In this document: piece after piece, positions 18,311 through 27,707 of the stretch
Position numbering within the stretch: position 1 is the stretch's first letter
Layout: the number at the start of each line of letters is the position of its first letter
Position numbers and translations under genes: made by a program
Assembly: GCA_963730395.1 (NCBI GenBank)
Contig: CAVSSK010000006.1
Span: forward strand, 434,001-498,000
DNA: 64,000 nt
Direction of reading: 5' to 3'
Origin: Bog-473 sp963730395
Lineage (GTDB): Bacteria > Actinomycetota > Acidimicrobiia > Acidimicrobiales > RAAP-2
Notes under the pieces: model-generated
The model's database searches: none
Told to the model about the DNA's origin: nothing
The model's input: the letters and a program-made list of their open reading frames with translations, nothing else

Positions 18311-18983
18311 ATGCCGATCGTAGTGAGCACCAAGGATTGCACTGCGCTCAGCGACGCTGAGCTCGTCGAAATGGCGGACCTCTGTGCGGACCGGCCCCCC
18401 GGTTTCGACATCGGCTTCCTGTCCAAGGAGCGGGAGGCCTGGGTGCTCATCACCCAGGCCCGGGAGGGGAACAAACTCAGGGGCTATTCGTTCTGCACCC
18501 TCGGAGCGCATCGGAGGCACGCCTTCGCTGCTGGTCGGGCTCGCCCTGGTCGATCGAACCTCCCGGGCAGAGTCCGCGCTGAAGGGGATCATGAGCGACC
18601 AGTACCGCCGTGCCCTGCTTGCCTTCCCCGACGAGGACGTCCTCCTCGGCACCCGACTGCTGTCGCCCGAGGGCTTCCGGGCCTTCTCGGGCCTCCAGGA
18701 CGTCGTGCCGTTCCCCGAGCACAAGTCCTCGGGAGAGGAGCGGGCCTGGGCTCGCCGCCTCTCGAAGCGCTTCGGGTGCGAGAGCAAGCTGGACGACCGG
18801 ACCTTCGTCCTGAAGGGGGACGGGTCCGTCGCCGGTGGATTGGACTTCTTCGCCCCCAAGGTGAAGATCCCGGCCGGTGTGGAGACGCACTTCAGCAGCT
18901 TCGACGCCAACAAGGGGGACCGGCTGGTCGCCTTCGGCTGGGCGATGGCGGAGGACCTGGCGGGGGGCAAGCTCGGCCGCTGA
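18311..18983 (+). CDS. Conserved protein of unknown function (one frameshift)
   Basis: I do not recognise a named family. The first 60 residues (MPIVVSTKDCTALSDAELVEM...) and the remainder (LERIGGTPSLLVGLALVDRTS onward) read in two frames that join cleanly near 18500, where one G seems extra (ctcggagcg for ctcgagcg). The restored product is about 223 residues, soluble, with charged helices and a central stretch DQYRRALLAFPDEDVLLGTRLL that hints at an alpha/beta fold of acetyltransferase type, but no catalytic motif is clear. It stands alone after dnaE on the same strand. Confidence 0.65.
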
Positions 18984-19116
18984 GCCGTCCAGGGCTCGGC
19001 CCACGCCCCCCGGACCGGACCCACGCCCTCGAACCCGAGGCGCGATCGGCTTGAAGACGCCCTGACTCGCAGCGTGCGGTTGGGGGCGCCCGACCGGGCG
19101 GCCCGCCGGCGCCGGC

Positions 19117-20043
19117 TCAGCCTCGCGGGAGCACTGCCGCGCACACCTTGTAGCAATGGCCGTCGCGAGGGGGGCTGACGGTCACCAGGAGGTACTGCGG
19201 CTCGAATCCCAGGGCGGTGGACAGGCTCTTCCCGCTGAGGCGCTCGCGGCGCGCCGCGTCGAGGGCGCGAGCGGCGTTGCGGTCCTCGACGGGCAGCCAC
19301 ACGTCGTCGCGGTCCCAGCCGAAGCGGACCCACGTCGTGCCGTCGGCCTGACGCCGGATCAGCTGGGGCCGTCGGGTGGGCTCGATGAGGGCCACCGACG
19401 GCCGGAAGCCGCGGAACTCCCAATAGGGCGCCGAGGGCCCGGGGAAGCCGAGCAGTGGGCCGTCGGGGCTGGCCACGAGCCGGCGCAAGAGCTTGCGCAG
19501 GTGGCGCCCCCGGAGCGTGCCGACGTGGCGGGGGAGGTCGGCCACCGTGGTCGCCTCGGGCTGGGCCAGGTCGTCGCGCTCGGGGTCGTCGGCCAGCGTC
19601 ACCTCCACCACGTCGAATGTGCTGATGTCGGGCTCGTGCCCTTCGGGCCAGGGCACTCGGACACGCATGACGGTCCGCGTCGCGAGGTCCACGACGGTCG
19701 TGTCCTCGGGCGTGGAGGACAGGACCAGCAGGTGCAGTGTCGAGCCGCCGGCCGTGGGCACCCGCTCCTTGCGGCGGGCCGAGCGTCGGAGGAAGCGCGC
19801 CGGGTCGGTCGAGGTCTTCGATGAGCGGGCGCCGGCACGGGTGCTGGTCCTCGTCCCCCCCGCACCCGCCTCGGTGTCCGGCGCTCCGTGCACCGGACCC
19901 TCGGCCAGGTCGCTCCCGCTCCCGGCAGGACGCCCCTGCTCGTTTCCGTTCCCGTTGCCGTTCACCACGTCGCTCTCGTCGCCTCTTCCGTTCCCGGTCT
20001 CGTTGCCATCCCCGGCCTCGGGGAAGACGACGTTCTCACTCAT
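19117..20043 (-). CDS. Unknown protein partnered with the DUF255 protein
   Basis: A 308-residue product. The first 90 residues are low-complexity (Gly/Asn/Glu-rich, GNGRGDESDVVNGNGNGNEQ), followed by a basic stretch RFLRRSARRKERV and a conserved-looking alpha/beta C-terminal domain (VLSSTPEDTTVVDLATRTVMR, WEFRGFRPSVALI, TTWVRFGWDRDDVWLPVED). No family is recognised. Its ATG overlaps the stop of the upstream DUF255 gene (ATGA), so the two are likely cotranscribed and coupled. Confidence 0.65.
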   Translation of the reverse strand: MSENVVFPEAGDGNETGNGRGDESDVVNGNGNGNEQGRPAGSGSDLAEGPVHGAPDTEAGAGGTRTSTRAGARSSKTSTDPARFLRRSARRKERVPTAGGSTLHLLVLSSTPEDTTVVDLATRTVMRVRVPWPEGHEPDISTFDVVEVTLADDPERDDLAQPEATTVADLPRHVGTLRGRHLRKLLRRLVASPDGPLLGFPGPSAPYWEFRGFRPSVALIEPTRRPQLIRRQADGTTWVRFGWDRDDVWLPVEDRNAARALDAARRERLSGKSLSTALGFEPQYLLVTVSPPRDGHCYKVCAAVLPRG

Positions 20044-22149
20044 GCGACGAGCGCCTCCAATTGGCCGGCCAGCGTCTCGACGTCGGCGGCGGGCGTCCGG
20101 CACGAGCGGGCCCGGCACACGTAGGCGAGCCCCGGCTCGGACGGGCCGCCCCTCGAAGAGCGGCCCGCCGTCGGGCTGCCCCCAGGCCACGATCGCGGCC
20201 GGGAGCCAGTGGCGCCGGACCTCGGCGAGCAGGTCCGGCCGGTCGCCCGTGACGACGATCTCGCTGCGGCCGCTCCACATGGGCAACGCCGCGACGAGGT
20301 CGGCGAGGGCGACCGGGTGTCGCTCGAGGAGCGGCCGGGCGAGGGCGATCGTGCGGTCCACCGCCTGGTCGATCCTGGGGTCGTCGGCCAGCGCGTTGGC
20401 GCGCAGCAGCGCCGTGACGGCGATGGAGTTGGCCGCCGGGACGGCGCCATCGAAGAACTCCTTGGGGCGCACCACCAGTGCCTCGGCGTCGCTGCCGGTC
20501 GTGAAGAACCCGCCCGAGGCGTCGTCCCAGAACAGGTCGAGCAACTGGTTCGCCACACGGAGCGCCCGTTCCCGCCAGACGGAGGTGCCCGTCCACTCCG
20601 ACAGGCGGAGGTAGGCCTCCACGAGCCAGGCATAGTCGGCCGCCACGGCCAGGTGCCGGGCACGCCCGCCCTGCCAGCTGCGCATCAGCCGTCCATCCGC
20701 GTACATCGACCCCCAGAGGAACTCGCAGATCTCCTCGGCGCGTCGGCCGTAGTGGGCCGTGCCGGTGGCCGAGGCGACCTCGGCCAGGGTGGCGGCCGTC
20801 ATCGCGTTCCACTCCGTCAGCACCTTCTCGTCGCGGGCGGGCTGGACTCTCTCGGCCCGCGCCGCCGCGAGGAGGCCACGGGCCTCCTCGATCTGGGGCG
20901 GTCGTTCGAGCGGGGCGCCGACCGGGCGTACCGGGATGGACCGACCCTCCCAGTTGCCGTGCTCGCTGATCCCGTACCACTCCGCCGCCGGTCCGACCAA
21001 CGCTGCGGGCAGGATCTGGCGCACTTCGTCGAGGGTGAAGGTGGCGTGCGCACCCTCGATGCCCCCGGCGTCGGCGTCGAAGGACGAGTAGAGGGCGCCT
21101 TCGGGTGTCGAGAGGTCCCGCAGGACGAAATCCAACGTCTCGCTCACGACCGCGAGATAGTCCGACTGCCCAGTCGCCTGCCACGCATGCAGATAGGCCC
21201 GGCTCAGGAGGGCCTGGTCCGTCAGCATCTTCTCGAAGTGCGGCACGAGCCACCGCGCGTCGGTCGAGTAGCGGCAGAAGCCCCCGACGAGGTGGTCGTA
21301 GATGCCACCGGCTGCCATCGCATCGAGCGTACGCAGCGCCATATGTCGGGCGTGGCCGGCGTCAGGGGCCCCGCGCCCGGCCTGGCGCAGGCAGAGCTCG
21401 ACGAGCGTCGGCCGGGGGAACTTCGGGGCCGGCCCGAAGCCGCCCCACTCGGGGTCGAAGCCCGCACCGAGCCCCGCCACGAGCCGGCCCAGCAGCGCGC
21501 CAGATTCCAGAGCGCCGGCCTCGGCCCGGTCCACGACCAACCGCACGCCGCCGCCACTGTCAGCGTCGCCACCGCCACCGCCACCGCCGTCGCCGCCCGG
21601 ACCATCCGGCCCCTCCCCGGCGTCACCCGCACGCAGGCTCTCCGCCAGCCGCAGCTCCCTGCGTACGGCGCCGACGAGCGCGTCGGCCTGCTCGAGCACC
21701 TGCTCCCTCTCGCCGGCCCACGCCTCACCCAGCGCCTGCACGACCCGACGGAACGACGGCATGCCGTGGCGCTCCACGGGAGGGAAGTACGTCCCGGCGT
21801 AGAACGGGCGCCCGTCGGGCGTGCAGAAGACGGACATGGGCCACCCACCTGAGCCAGTCAGCGCCTGGGTCGCCGTCATGTAGACCGTGTCGAGGTCGGG
21901 CCGCTCCTCCCGGTCGACCTTGACCGAGATGAACCAGCGGGCCAGGTCGGCCGCCGTCGCCGGGTCCTCGAAGCTCTCGTGTGCCATCACGTGGCACCAG
22001 TGGCACGAGGCGTAGCCGATGGAGAGGAAGATCGGCTTGTCCTCCTCACGAGCCCGGCGCAGAGCCTCGTCCCCCCAGGGATACCACTCGACAGGATTGT
22101 CGGCGTGCTGGCGCAGATAGGGGCTCGTCTCGTCGGCCAGGTGGTTCAC
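20040..22149 (-). CDS. YyaL/SPATA20-like DUF255 thioredoxin-domain protein (one frameshift)
   Basis: A large soluble protein of about 702 residues. Residues 1-160 form the thioredoxin-like DUF255 domain with NPVEWYPWGDEA, SIGYASCHWCHVMAHESFED and SGGWPMSVF; the CHWC pair is the redox-like motif. An (alpha/alpha)6-type domain follows (GIYDHLVGGFCRYSTD, EKVLTEWNAMT). Between them is a Gly-rich insertion. The frame changes at 20143-20145: FEGRP continues as SEPGLAYVCRARSC one frame over, so one C in a CCC run (gene strand) appears extra. The corrected end ETLAGQLEALVA stops over the next gene's ATG. Biological role is not established. Confidence 0.85.
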
Positions 22150-22240
22150 GGGAGCGATGCTAGGGCGCCTCCGCTCGGCCGACGCACGGTGGCCACACCC
22201 TGGGCCACGCAGGCTGCGGCACCCGTGCAAGGCTCGGGCA

Positions 22241-23011
22241 ATGGAGCTCGAACTCAGAGGGAAGACTGCGCTCATCACCGGTGGCAGCCGTGGCATCGGC
22301 CTGGGCATCGCCTCGAGGTTCGTCGAGGCGGGAGCGAACGTCATGATCTCGTCCAGGACGGCGGACGACCTGGCCGAGGCGGCCAAGGGGCTGGTGGCGG
22401 CCGGGGCGCCCGAGGAGCGGGTGGCCTGGACGGCCGCCCACGTCGGCCGGCCCGAGGACGCCCGGTCGTGCGTCGCCGCCACGGCGGATCGTTTCGGGAG
22501 CCTCGACATCCTCGTCAACAACGCGGGCACGAACCCGTATTTCGGCCCCATGATCGACATCGACGTCGCCCGGGCCCAGAAGACGTTCGAAGTGAACCAG
22601 CTCTCGGTGCTGGTCTGGACGGGCGAGGCGGTGCGGGCGGGCCTGCGCGGCTCGGTGATCAACGTGGCTTCGGTCGGAGGCCTGGGCGTCGAGCCGAACA
22701 TCGGGTGGTACAACGTGACCAAGGCGGCCGTCCTCCATATCACGCGCCAGCTCTCGTTCGAGCTGGCACCCGACGTACGGGTCAACGCGCTCGCACCGGG
22801 GCTGGTCAAGACGAAGCTTGCCGCAGCCCTATGGGAGGGCCCGGGCGAGGACCGCATCGCCGCCCACATCCCGATGCGGCGACTCGGCGTGCCCGACGAC
22901 ATCGCCACCGCAGCGCTGTACCTGGCCTCCGACGCCTCGTCGTGGGTGACGGGGCAGACGCTCGTGATCGACGGCGGTACGACCACCCAGCCCTCTGGTG
23001 GGGTGGGCTGA
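22241..23011 (+). CDS. Short-chain dehydrogenase/reductase (SDR)
   Basis: A classical SDR oxidoreductase of 256 residues. TGGSRGIGLGIA (residues 13-24) binds the dinucleotide; DILVNNAGTN, the catalytic Ser in NVASVGG and the Tyr-Lys pair of YNVTK follow; the end VTGQTLVIDGG is typical. The closest-looking members are 3-oxoacyl-ACP reductase-like, but substrate cannot be read from sequence. ATG 22241 is the natural start; no good ribosome-binding site is visible. It is divergent from the DUF255 gene and lies before the ECF41 module. Confidence 0.88.
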   Translation: MELELRGKTALITGGSRGIGLGIASRFVEAGANVMISSRTADDLAEAAKGLVAAGAPEERVAWTAAHVGRPEDARSCVAATADRFGSLDILVNNAGTNPYFGPMIDIDVARAQKTFEVNQLSVLVWTGEAVRAGLRGSVINVASVGGLGVEPNIGWYNVTKAAVLHITRQLSFELAPDVRVNALAPGLVKTKLAAALWEGPGEDRIAAHIPMRRLGVPDDIATAALYLASDASSWVTGQTLVIDGGTTTQPSGGVG

Positions 23012-23053
23012 CGCCCGCACCCACGAGGAGGCCGGGTGTTCCGGCCGGGGCGA

Positions 23054-23089
23054 TGTCACACAGGCGGGCCCTGCTTCGTCTGGTGTGAC
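23054..23089 (+). promoter_or_regulatory. ECF41-type promoter upstream of the carboxymuconolactone decarboxylase gene
   Basis: TGTCACA at 23054-23060 and CGTC at 23077-23080 are 16 bases apart, matching the described ECF41 consensus TGTCACA-N16-CGTC. A 7-bp inverted repeat, GTCACAC (23055-23061) and GTGTGAC (23083-23089), brackets it. Transcription would start near 23087, about 38 bp before the ATG at 23125, so the pair is probably autoregulated. Confidence 0.8.
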
Positions 23090-23124
23090 GGACATTGAGA
23101 CAGACGGACGAAAGGTGGCACACA

Positions 23125-23730
23125 ATGGCCCATGTCCCGTTGCACGAAGAGCCGCACGGCGTCATCCCCCGGCTGGCCCGCTGGTACACCAAGCGCCGCT
23201 TCGGGCAGATGGTGGAGCCCACCGCAGCGGCATCGCATCACTCCGGTGTGTTGGTCGCCATGGGCGGGCTGGAGACGGCGGTCCAACTCGGGTGGAAGAA
23301 GCTGGATCCGACGTTGCGCTGGCTCGCCATCCAGACGACCGCGACCCGGATCGGCTGCTCGTGGTGTATCGACTTCGGCTACTTCGAAGGCATGAACGAC
23401 GGGATCGACCCTGCCAAGGTGCGGGCCGTGAGCCGGTGGCGCACCAGCGACCTCTTCGACGACCGCGAGCGTGCCGTCCTGGAGTTCGCGGAGGTGGCGA
23501 CCGCGTGCCCGGCCGAGGTCTCCGACGAGCTCGCCGCCCGGGTCCGGGCCCACCTCTCCGATGCGGAGTTCGTGGAACTGGCCGCCTGGGTCGCGCTCGA
23601 GAACTTCCGCTCCCGGTTCAACGCGGGCCTGGGTCTGCACAGCCAGGGCTTCTCCGACAAATGCGAGATACCGATGCGTGCCGCCGCCGAGAGCGGTGGC
23701 CTGAGCAACCGTGCGGACGCCGTTGCCTGA
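23125..23730 (+). CDS. Carboxymuconolactone decarboxylase (AhpD-like) protein of an ECF41 module
   Basis: An AhpD-like alpha-helical protein of 201 residues. The redox-type CxxC is C78-S-W-C81, in IGCSWCIDFGYFEG, with a conserved upstream region RWLAIQTTATR. ECF41 sigma-factor genes are usually next to a gene of the carboxymuconolactone decarboxylase, oxidoreductase or epimerase type; here the stop overlaps the sigma gene by 20 bp. It may be both target and partner of the sigma factor; the reaction is unknown. ATG 23125 is preferred over an in-frame start at 23095. Confidence 0.87.
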   Translation: MAHVPLHEEPHGVIPRLARWYTKRRFGQMVEPTAAASHHSGVLVAMGGLETAVQLGWKKLDPTLRWLAIQTTATRIGCSWCIDFGYFEGMNDGIDPAKVRAVSRWRTSDLFDDRERAVLEFAEVATACPAEVSDELAARVRAHLSDAEFVELAAWVALENFRSRFNAGLGLHSQGFSDKCEIPMRAAAESGGLSNRADAVA

Positions 23731-24640
23731 CGCCGAGGCCGACGCGGCCGCCTTCGAGGAGTGGCGTTCGCTCCTGTTCGGCATCGCGTACCGCATGCTC
23801 GGCAGCGCCGCCGATGCAGAGGACGTGGTGCAGGACGCGTGCCTGCGCTGGCTGCGGCGGCGCGACCAGCCCATCGAGTCGGTGCGCTCCTATCTCGTCA
23901 CCGTCGTCACCCGCCTGTGCCTCGACCAGCTCGACTCGGCCCGTGCCAAACGCGTCTCCTACGCCGGACCGTGGTTGCCCGAGCCCGTGGCGGACGACGA
24001 GCCGTGGGCCGCCGAGCGGGCGGACTCGCTGTCGCTGGCGTTCCTCGTGCTCCTCGAGGAGCTCACGCCGCTCGAGCGGGCCGCCTATCTCCTCCACGAC
24101 GTCTTCGGGTACTCGTTCGAGGAGGTGGCCGGCTCGCTCAGCCGTTCGCCCGCGGCGTGCCGGCAGCTCGGCGCCCGCGCCCGCCGGCACATCGACGAGC
24201 GGCGCCAGCGCTTCGACGCCGATCTGCGGCACGGTCGCGAGCTCACCGACCACTTCTTGGCGGCGTGCGCCACCGGCGACCTGTCGGGCCTGCTCAGCAT
24301 GCTCTCGGACGACGTCGTCGTCTGGACGGACGGCGGGGGCAAGGTGCGGGCCGCCATGCGGCCCGTGGTGGGGCCGCAACGCAGCTCCCGCTTCTTGCTC
24401 AACGTCGCCAAGAAGGCCCAGGGCCTCCCACAGGCGGCGGTCCTGAACGGCCAGCCAGCCAGCGTCTTGGTGAAAGGCGGTGCGGTCGTGGCCGCACTGG
24501 TGCTCGACATCTTGGACGGGACCATCGTCGGGGTGAGGGTGGTGTCGAACCCGGACAAGCTCGCCCGGCTGAGCGCACACCTGCTCGGAACCGCTGCCGC
24601 CCCCACCGCCACGACGAGCCCGGGCGGTGTCTCCGACTAG
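23711..24640 (+). CDS. ECF41-group sigma factor with fused SnoaL-like regulatory domain
   Basis: An ECF sigma factor of 309 residues that is not controlled by a separate anti-sigma factor; its C-terminal domain is the regulatory part. Regions 2 and 4 lie in the first 170 residues (GIAYRMLGSAADAEDVVQDA; VFGYSFEEVAGSLSRSPAACRQ). All three ECF41 signature motifs are present: WLPEP at 88-92, DGGGK at 207-211 and NPDKL at 280-284. The C-terminal part (from about 180) is the SnoaL-like domain. It overlaps the CMD gene and is likely transcribed from the ECF41 promoter at 23054. Confidence 0.95.
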   Translation: MRTPLPDAEADAAAFEEWRSLLFGIAYRMLGSAADAEDVVQDACLRWLRRRDQPIESVRSYLVTVVTRLCLDQLDSARAKRVSYAGPWLPEPVADDEPWAAERADSLSLAFLVLLEELTPLERAAYLLHDVFGYSFEEVAGSLSRSPAACRQLGARARRHIDERRQRFDADLRHGRELTDHFLAACATGDLSGLLSMLSDDVVVWTDGGGKVRAAMRPVVGPQRSSRFLLNVAKKAQGLPQAAVLNGQPASVLVKGGAVVAALVLDILDGTIVGVRVVSNPDKLARLSAHLLGTAAAPTATTSPGGVSD

Positions 24641-25816
24641 GACCGGAACGTCTCGAGCTCCCTGCGCCGCACCTTGCCGGCCGCCGTGCGGGGGAGATCG
24701 TCGACGATCACCAGCTCCTTGGGGGCCGCCCAGGGTGCGATGGTGTCGGCGACGATCTGTCGCAATTCTTCGAGGGAGGGCGCATCGTCACTCGGCACGA
24801 CCCAGGCCACGACACGTTCACCCCATTCGGGGTCATTGCGCTTCCACACGGCGACCTCGGCGACACCGGGGTGGGCGATGAGGACCCGCTCGACGAGGTC
24901 GGGCCAGACCTTCTCCGCTCCGGTGGTGATGACGTCGTCGATCCGGCCCGACACCACGAGTGTGCCGTCAGGGTCGAGGTGCCCGGCGTCCCCGGTGGCG
25001 AACCAGGTCGTGGTGCCATCGGGCCCGGCCACTCGCCCGTCTCCGTCGTCGCGGTAGCGGCTGAAGAGCATGGGTGCCCTGATCAGGATCTCCCCGGCGG
25101 CTCCTTGGTCGGCGTTCGCCCGCGTCGGGCGCGGGCAGCGGCCGCACCGCGATCTCGACACGCTCGAGCGGCTTTCCGTCGTAGACGACGCCAGAACCCG
25201 TTTCCGTCATGCCGTACGTGGAGACGACGTTCGGCGGCAGCACGTTGGGCGCCTTGCTCCCCCCCAGCAGGACACAGGTGAAGACGGAGGGATCGATCCT
25301 GCCCAACGCGGTCGCGACCAGCGCGACGTGGCTGACCCGGCCGGACCGCCCGGCTGCTTCGACTGCCTCGGCCTCGAATCCCGGCATCGCCACCAGCGGG
25401 GTCTCCGTGACGATCGACCGGGTCACGACCGAGAGCCCTCCGATGTGCGCGAGGGGCAGGCAGGCGAGCCACGCATGCCGCGCGGGATCGACGCCCAGCC
25501 GCGCCGAGGTGGCCCAGGCCGACGACGCCACGGCATCGTGCGTGAGCACGACCCCCTTGGGATGACCCGACGTGCCCGAAGTCGCCACGACCAGGGCGTC
25601 ACCGTCCTCCACCCCGATCCCGTCCGGGAGGGCGTGCTGATCCCCGTCGGATCCGACGATCCGCGTGGGGCGGAGCGCGTCGAGCATTGCCTTGCGAGCG
25701 GCGAGCGGGAGCCGGGAGTCGAGGGGGGCGGCTGCGTCGCCGGTGTCCCAGATGGCCCGGAGCGCGTCGACAAAGCCCATCCCACCAGGGAGGTCGAGTG
25801 CGACGAGTTCAGGCAC
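24637..25816 (-). CDS. menE: MenE, o-succinylbenzoate--CoA ligase (one frameshift)
   Basis: MenE activates o-succinylbenzoate to its CoA ester in menaquinone synthesis. It is an AMP-forming ligase of about 392 residues with the P-loop-like ATSGTSGHPKGVVL, STYGMTETGSG, the hinge DDVITTGAEKVWP and the C-terminal PRTAAGKVRRREL with the catalytic Lys. The frame changes near 25120: PAPDA is followed one frame over by ANADQGAAGEILIR, one G too many. GTG 25816 is chosen because it begins the shorter MenE-type N-terminus and leaves 21 bp to the divergent menB. The menB neighbour supports MenE over other acyl-CoA ligases. Confidence 0.85.
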
Positions 25817-25837
25817 CGGCCAGTAGCGTAGGTCGCC

Positions 25838-26728
25838 GTGCAGACCGTGGTCACCGGAGAACCCCATGATCCTCTCGACGACCTCCGCCCCCTCCCCGCC
25901 CCGGCGTGGGAGGAGCATGGAGCCTTCAAGGACATCCGCTACGAGGTCGCCGAGGGCATTGGGAAGCTGACGATCTGCCGTCCGGAGCGCCGGAACGCCT
26001 TCCGACCCCAGACGCTGTTCGAGTTGACGGAGGCCTTCACCATGGCCCGGGACGATCCCGACGTCGGCGTCATCATCCTTTGCGGTGAGGGCCCGGACGC
26101 CTTTTGCTCGGGTGGCGACCAGAAGATCCGGGGTGACGACGGCTACATCGGTGACGATGCCGTCGCCGAGCGGGGCATCGGGCGACTGAACGTGCTCGAC
26201 CTGCAGATCCTGATGCGCCGCATCCCGAAGCCCATCGTGGCCATGGTGGCCGGCTATGCGATCGGGGGCGGCCACATCCTGCACCTGGTCTGCGACCTCT
26301 CCATCGCGGCCGACAACGCCCGCTTCGGCCAGACGGGACCGAAGGTCGGGAGCTTCGACGGAGGCTACGGGTCCTCCATCCTCGCCCGCACGATCGGGCT
26401 CAAGCGGGCGAAGGAGGTGTGGTTCCTCTGCCGACAGTACGGGGCGCAGCAGGCGCTCGACTGGGGGCTGGTGAACGCCGTCGTCCCCCTGGACGACCTC
26501 GAGCGTGAGACGGTGGCCTGGTGCCGTCAGATGCTCACGCTCTCGCCGATCGCATTGCGGATGATCAAGGCGGGGATGAATGCGGCCGACGACGGTCTGG
26601 CCGGGGTGCAGCAGCTGGCCGGCGACGCCACCATGCTCTTCTACATGACCGAGGAGGGTCAGGAGGGTAGGAACGCCTTCGTCGAGCACCGCGCCCCGGA
26701 CTTTTCCCGGTTCCCTCGCCGCCCGTGA
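25838..26728 (+). CDS. menB: MenB, 1,4-dihydroxy-2-naphthoyl-CoA synthase
   Basis: MenB is the crotonase-fold enzyme that cyclises o-succinylbenzoyl-CoA to the naphthoyl-CoA ring. Marks are RPERRNAFRPQTL, FCSGGDQKIRGDDGYIGDD, GYAIGGGHILHLVCDL, and TGPKVGSFDGGYGSS, all characteristic of MenB rather than general enoyl-CoA hydratases. 296 residues is typical. GTG 25838 is the only good in-frame start before the conserved domain. It is divergent from menE and overlaps menA by GTGA. Confidence 0.93.
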   Translation: MQTVVTGEPHDPLDDLRPLPAPAWEEHGAFKDIRYEVAEGIGKLTICRPERRNAFRPQTLFELTEAFTMARDDPDVGVIILCGEGPDAFCSGGDQKIRGDDGYIGDDAVAERGIGRLNVLDLQILMRRIPKPIVAMVAGYAIGGGHILHLVCDLSIAADNARFGQTGPKVGSFDGGYGSSILARTIGLKRAKEVWFLCRQYGAQQALDWGLVNAVVPLDDLERETVAWCRQMLTLSPIALRMIKAGMNAADDGLAGVQQLAGDATMLFYMTEEGQEGRNAFVEHRAPDFSRFPRRP

Positions 26729-27707
26729 GCCCACCGCTCAAGCTGTGGGTGGCCGGCGCGCGCCCCGGACACTTCCGGCCGCGATCGTGCCCGTCGCCGT
26801 CGGGAGCGCCGCTGGATACCTCTCGAGCGGCCGGTTCGTCATCACAACGCCCCAGATCACCAGCGCCTGTCACGCCACCGTCTGCACCAATTTCGACCGG
26901 CAGCTGTCTTGGCTGAACGCCCTGTTGGCCCTCGTGGTGGCCCTGGGCATCCAGGTCGGCACGAACTACGTCAACGACTATGCCGACGGCGTTCGGGGGA
27001 CCGACGAGCACCGCGTCGGACCGGTCCGCCTCGTGGCGGGCCGGCTCGCCACCGTGCGTGAGGTCAAGGTCGCTGCGCTGGTTTCCTTCGGCGTTGCGGG
27101 TCTGGCCGGCTTCGCCTTGGCGGCCAGGGTCACCTGGTGGTTCATCCCGCTGGGCTTGCTCTGCGGGGTCGCCGGTTGGGCGTACACCGGTGGTCCCAAG
27201 CCCTACGGGTACCTCGGGTTCGGGGAGCTCTTCGTCTTCGTGTTCTTCGGGCTCGTGGCGACTGCGGGATCGGCCTATGTGCAGCACGCACCGTTCGTCG
27301 TCGCGTTCGGGGGCCACCTGTTCTCGTACAACTACGACTGGGGGTTCGTCCTGTGGGCCGGCGTGCCCGTGGGGCTGCTGGCGGCGGCCCTGCTCGAGGC
27401 GAACAACCTGCGCGACATCGAAACGGATACCGAGTCCGGCAAGAAGACCCTGGCGGTGCGGCTGGGGCGCCGCAGGGCAGGCCTGCTCTACTGCTTGACG
27501 CTCATGGGCGTGGCGCTCTCGATCGGGGTGCTGCACACGTACCGGTCTTGGGCGCTGCTCGCACTGGTGGCCACGCCGTTGGCGATCTACCCGCTGCGTC
27601 TGGCGCTGAGCAATCGGGGCGGCAGGGCGCTGCTGCCCATGCTCGGGGCGTCGGCGCGCCTCCAGATCGTGACCGGGGTCTTGCTGACGGTCGGGTTGCT
27701 CATATGA
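26725..27707 (+). CDS. menA: MenA, DHNA octaprenyltransferase family (one frameshift)
   Basis: MenA prenylates 1,4-dihydroxy-2-naphthoate, an integral-membrane UbiA-type transferase. It has about eight hydrophobic segments, the first Asp-rich motif NYVNDYADGVRGTDE and the second EANNLRDIETDTESGKKTLA. The frame changes near 26764: the GTG start reads SPPLKLWVAGARP and then RTLPAAIVPVAVGSAAG follows one frame over, as if one C were missing. The restored product is about 327 residues. GTG 26725 overlaps the menB stop; the 3' end overlaps the convergent menH by 8 bp. Confidence 0.88.
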
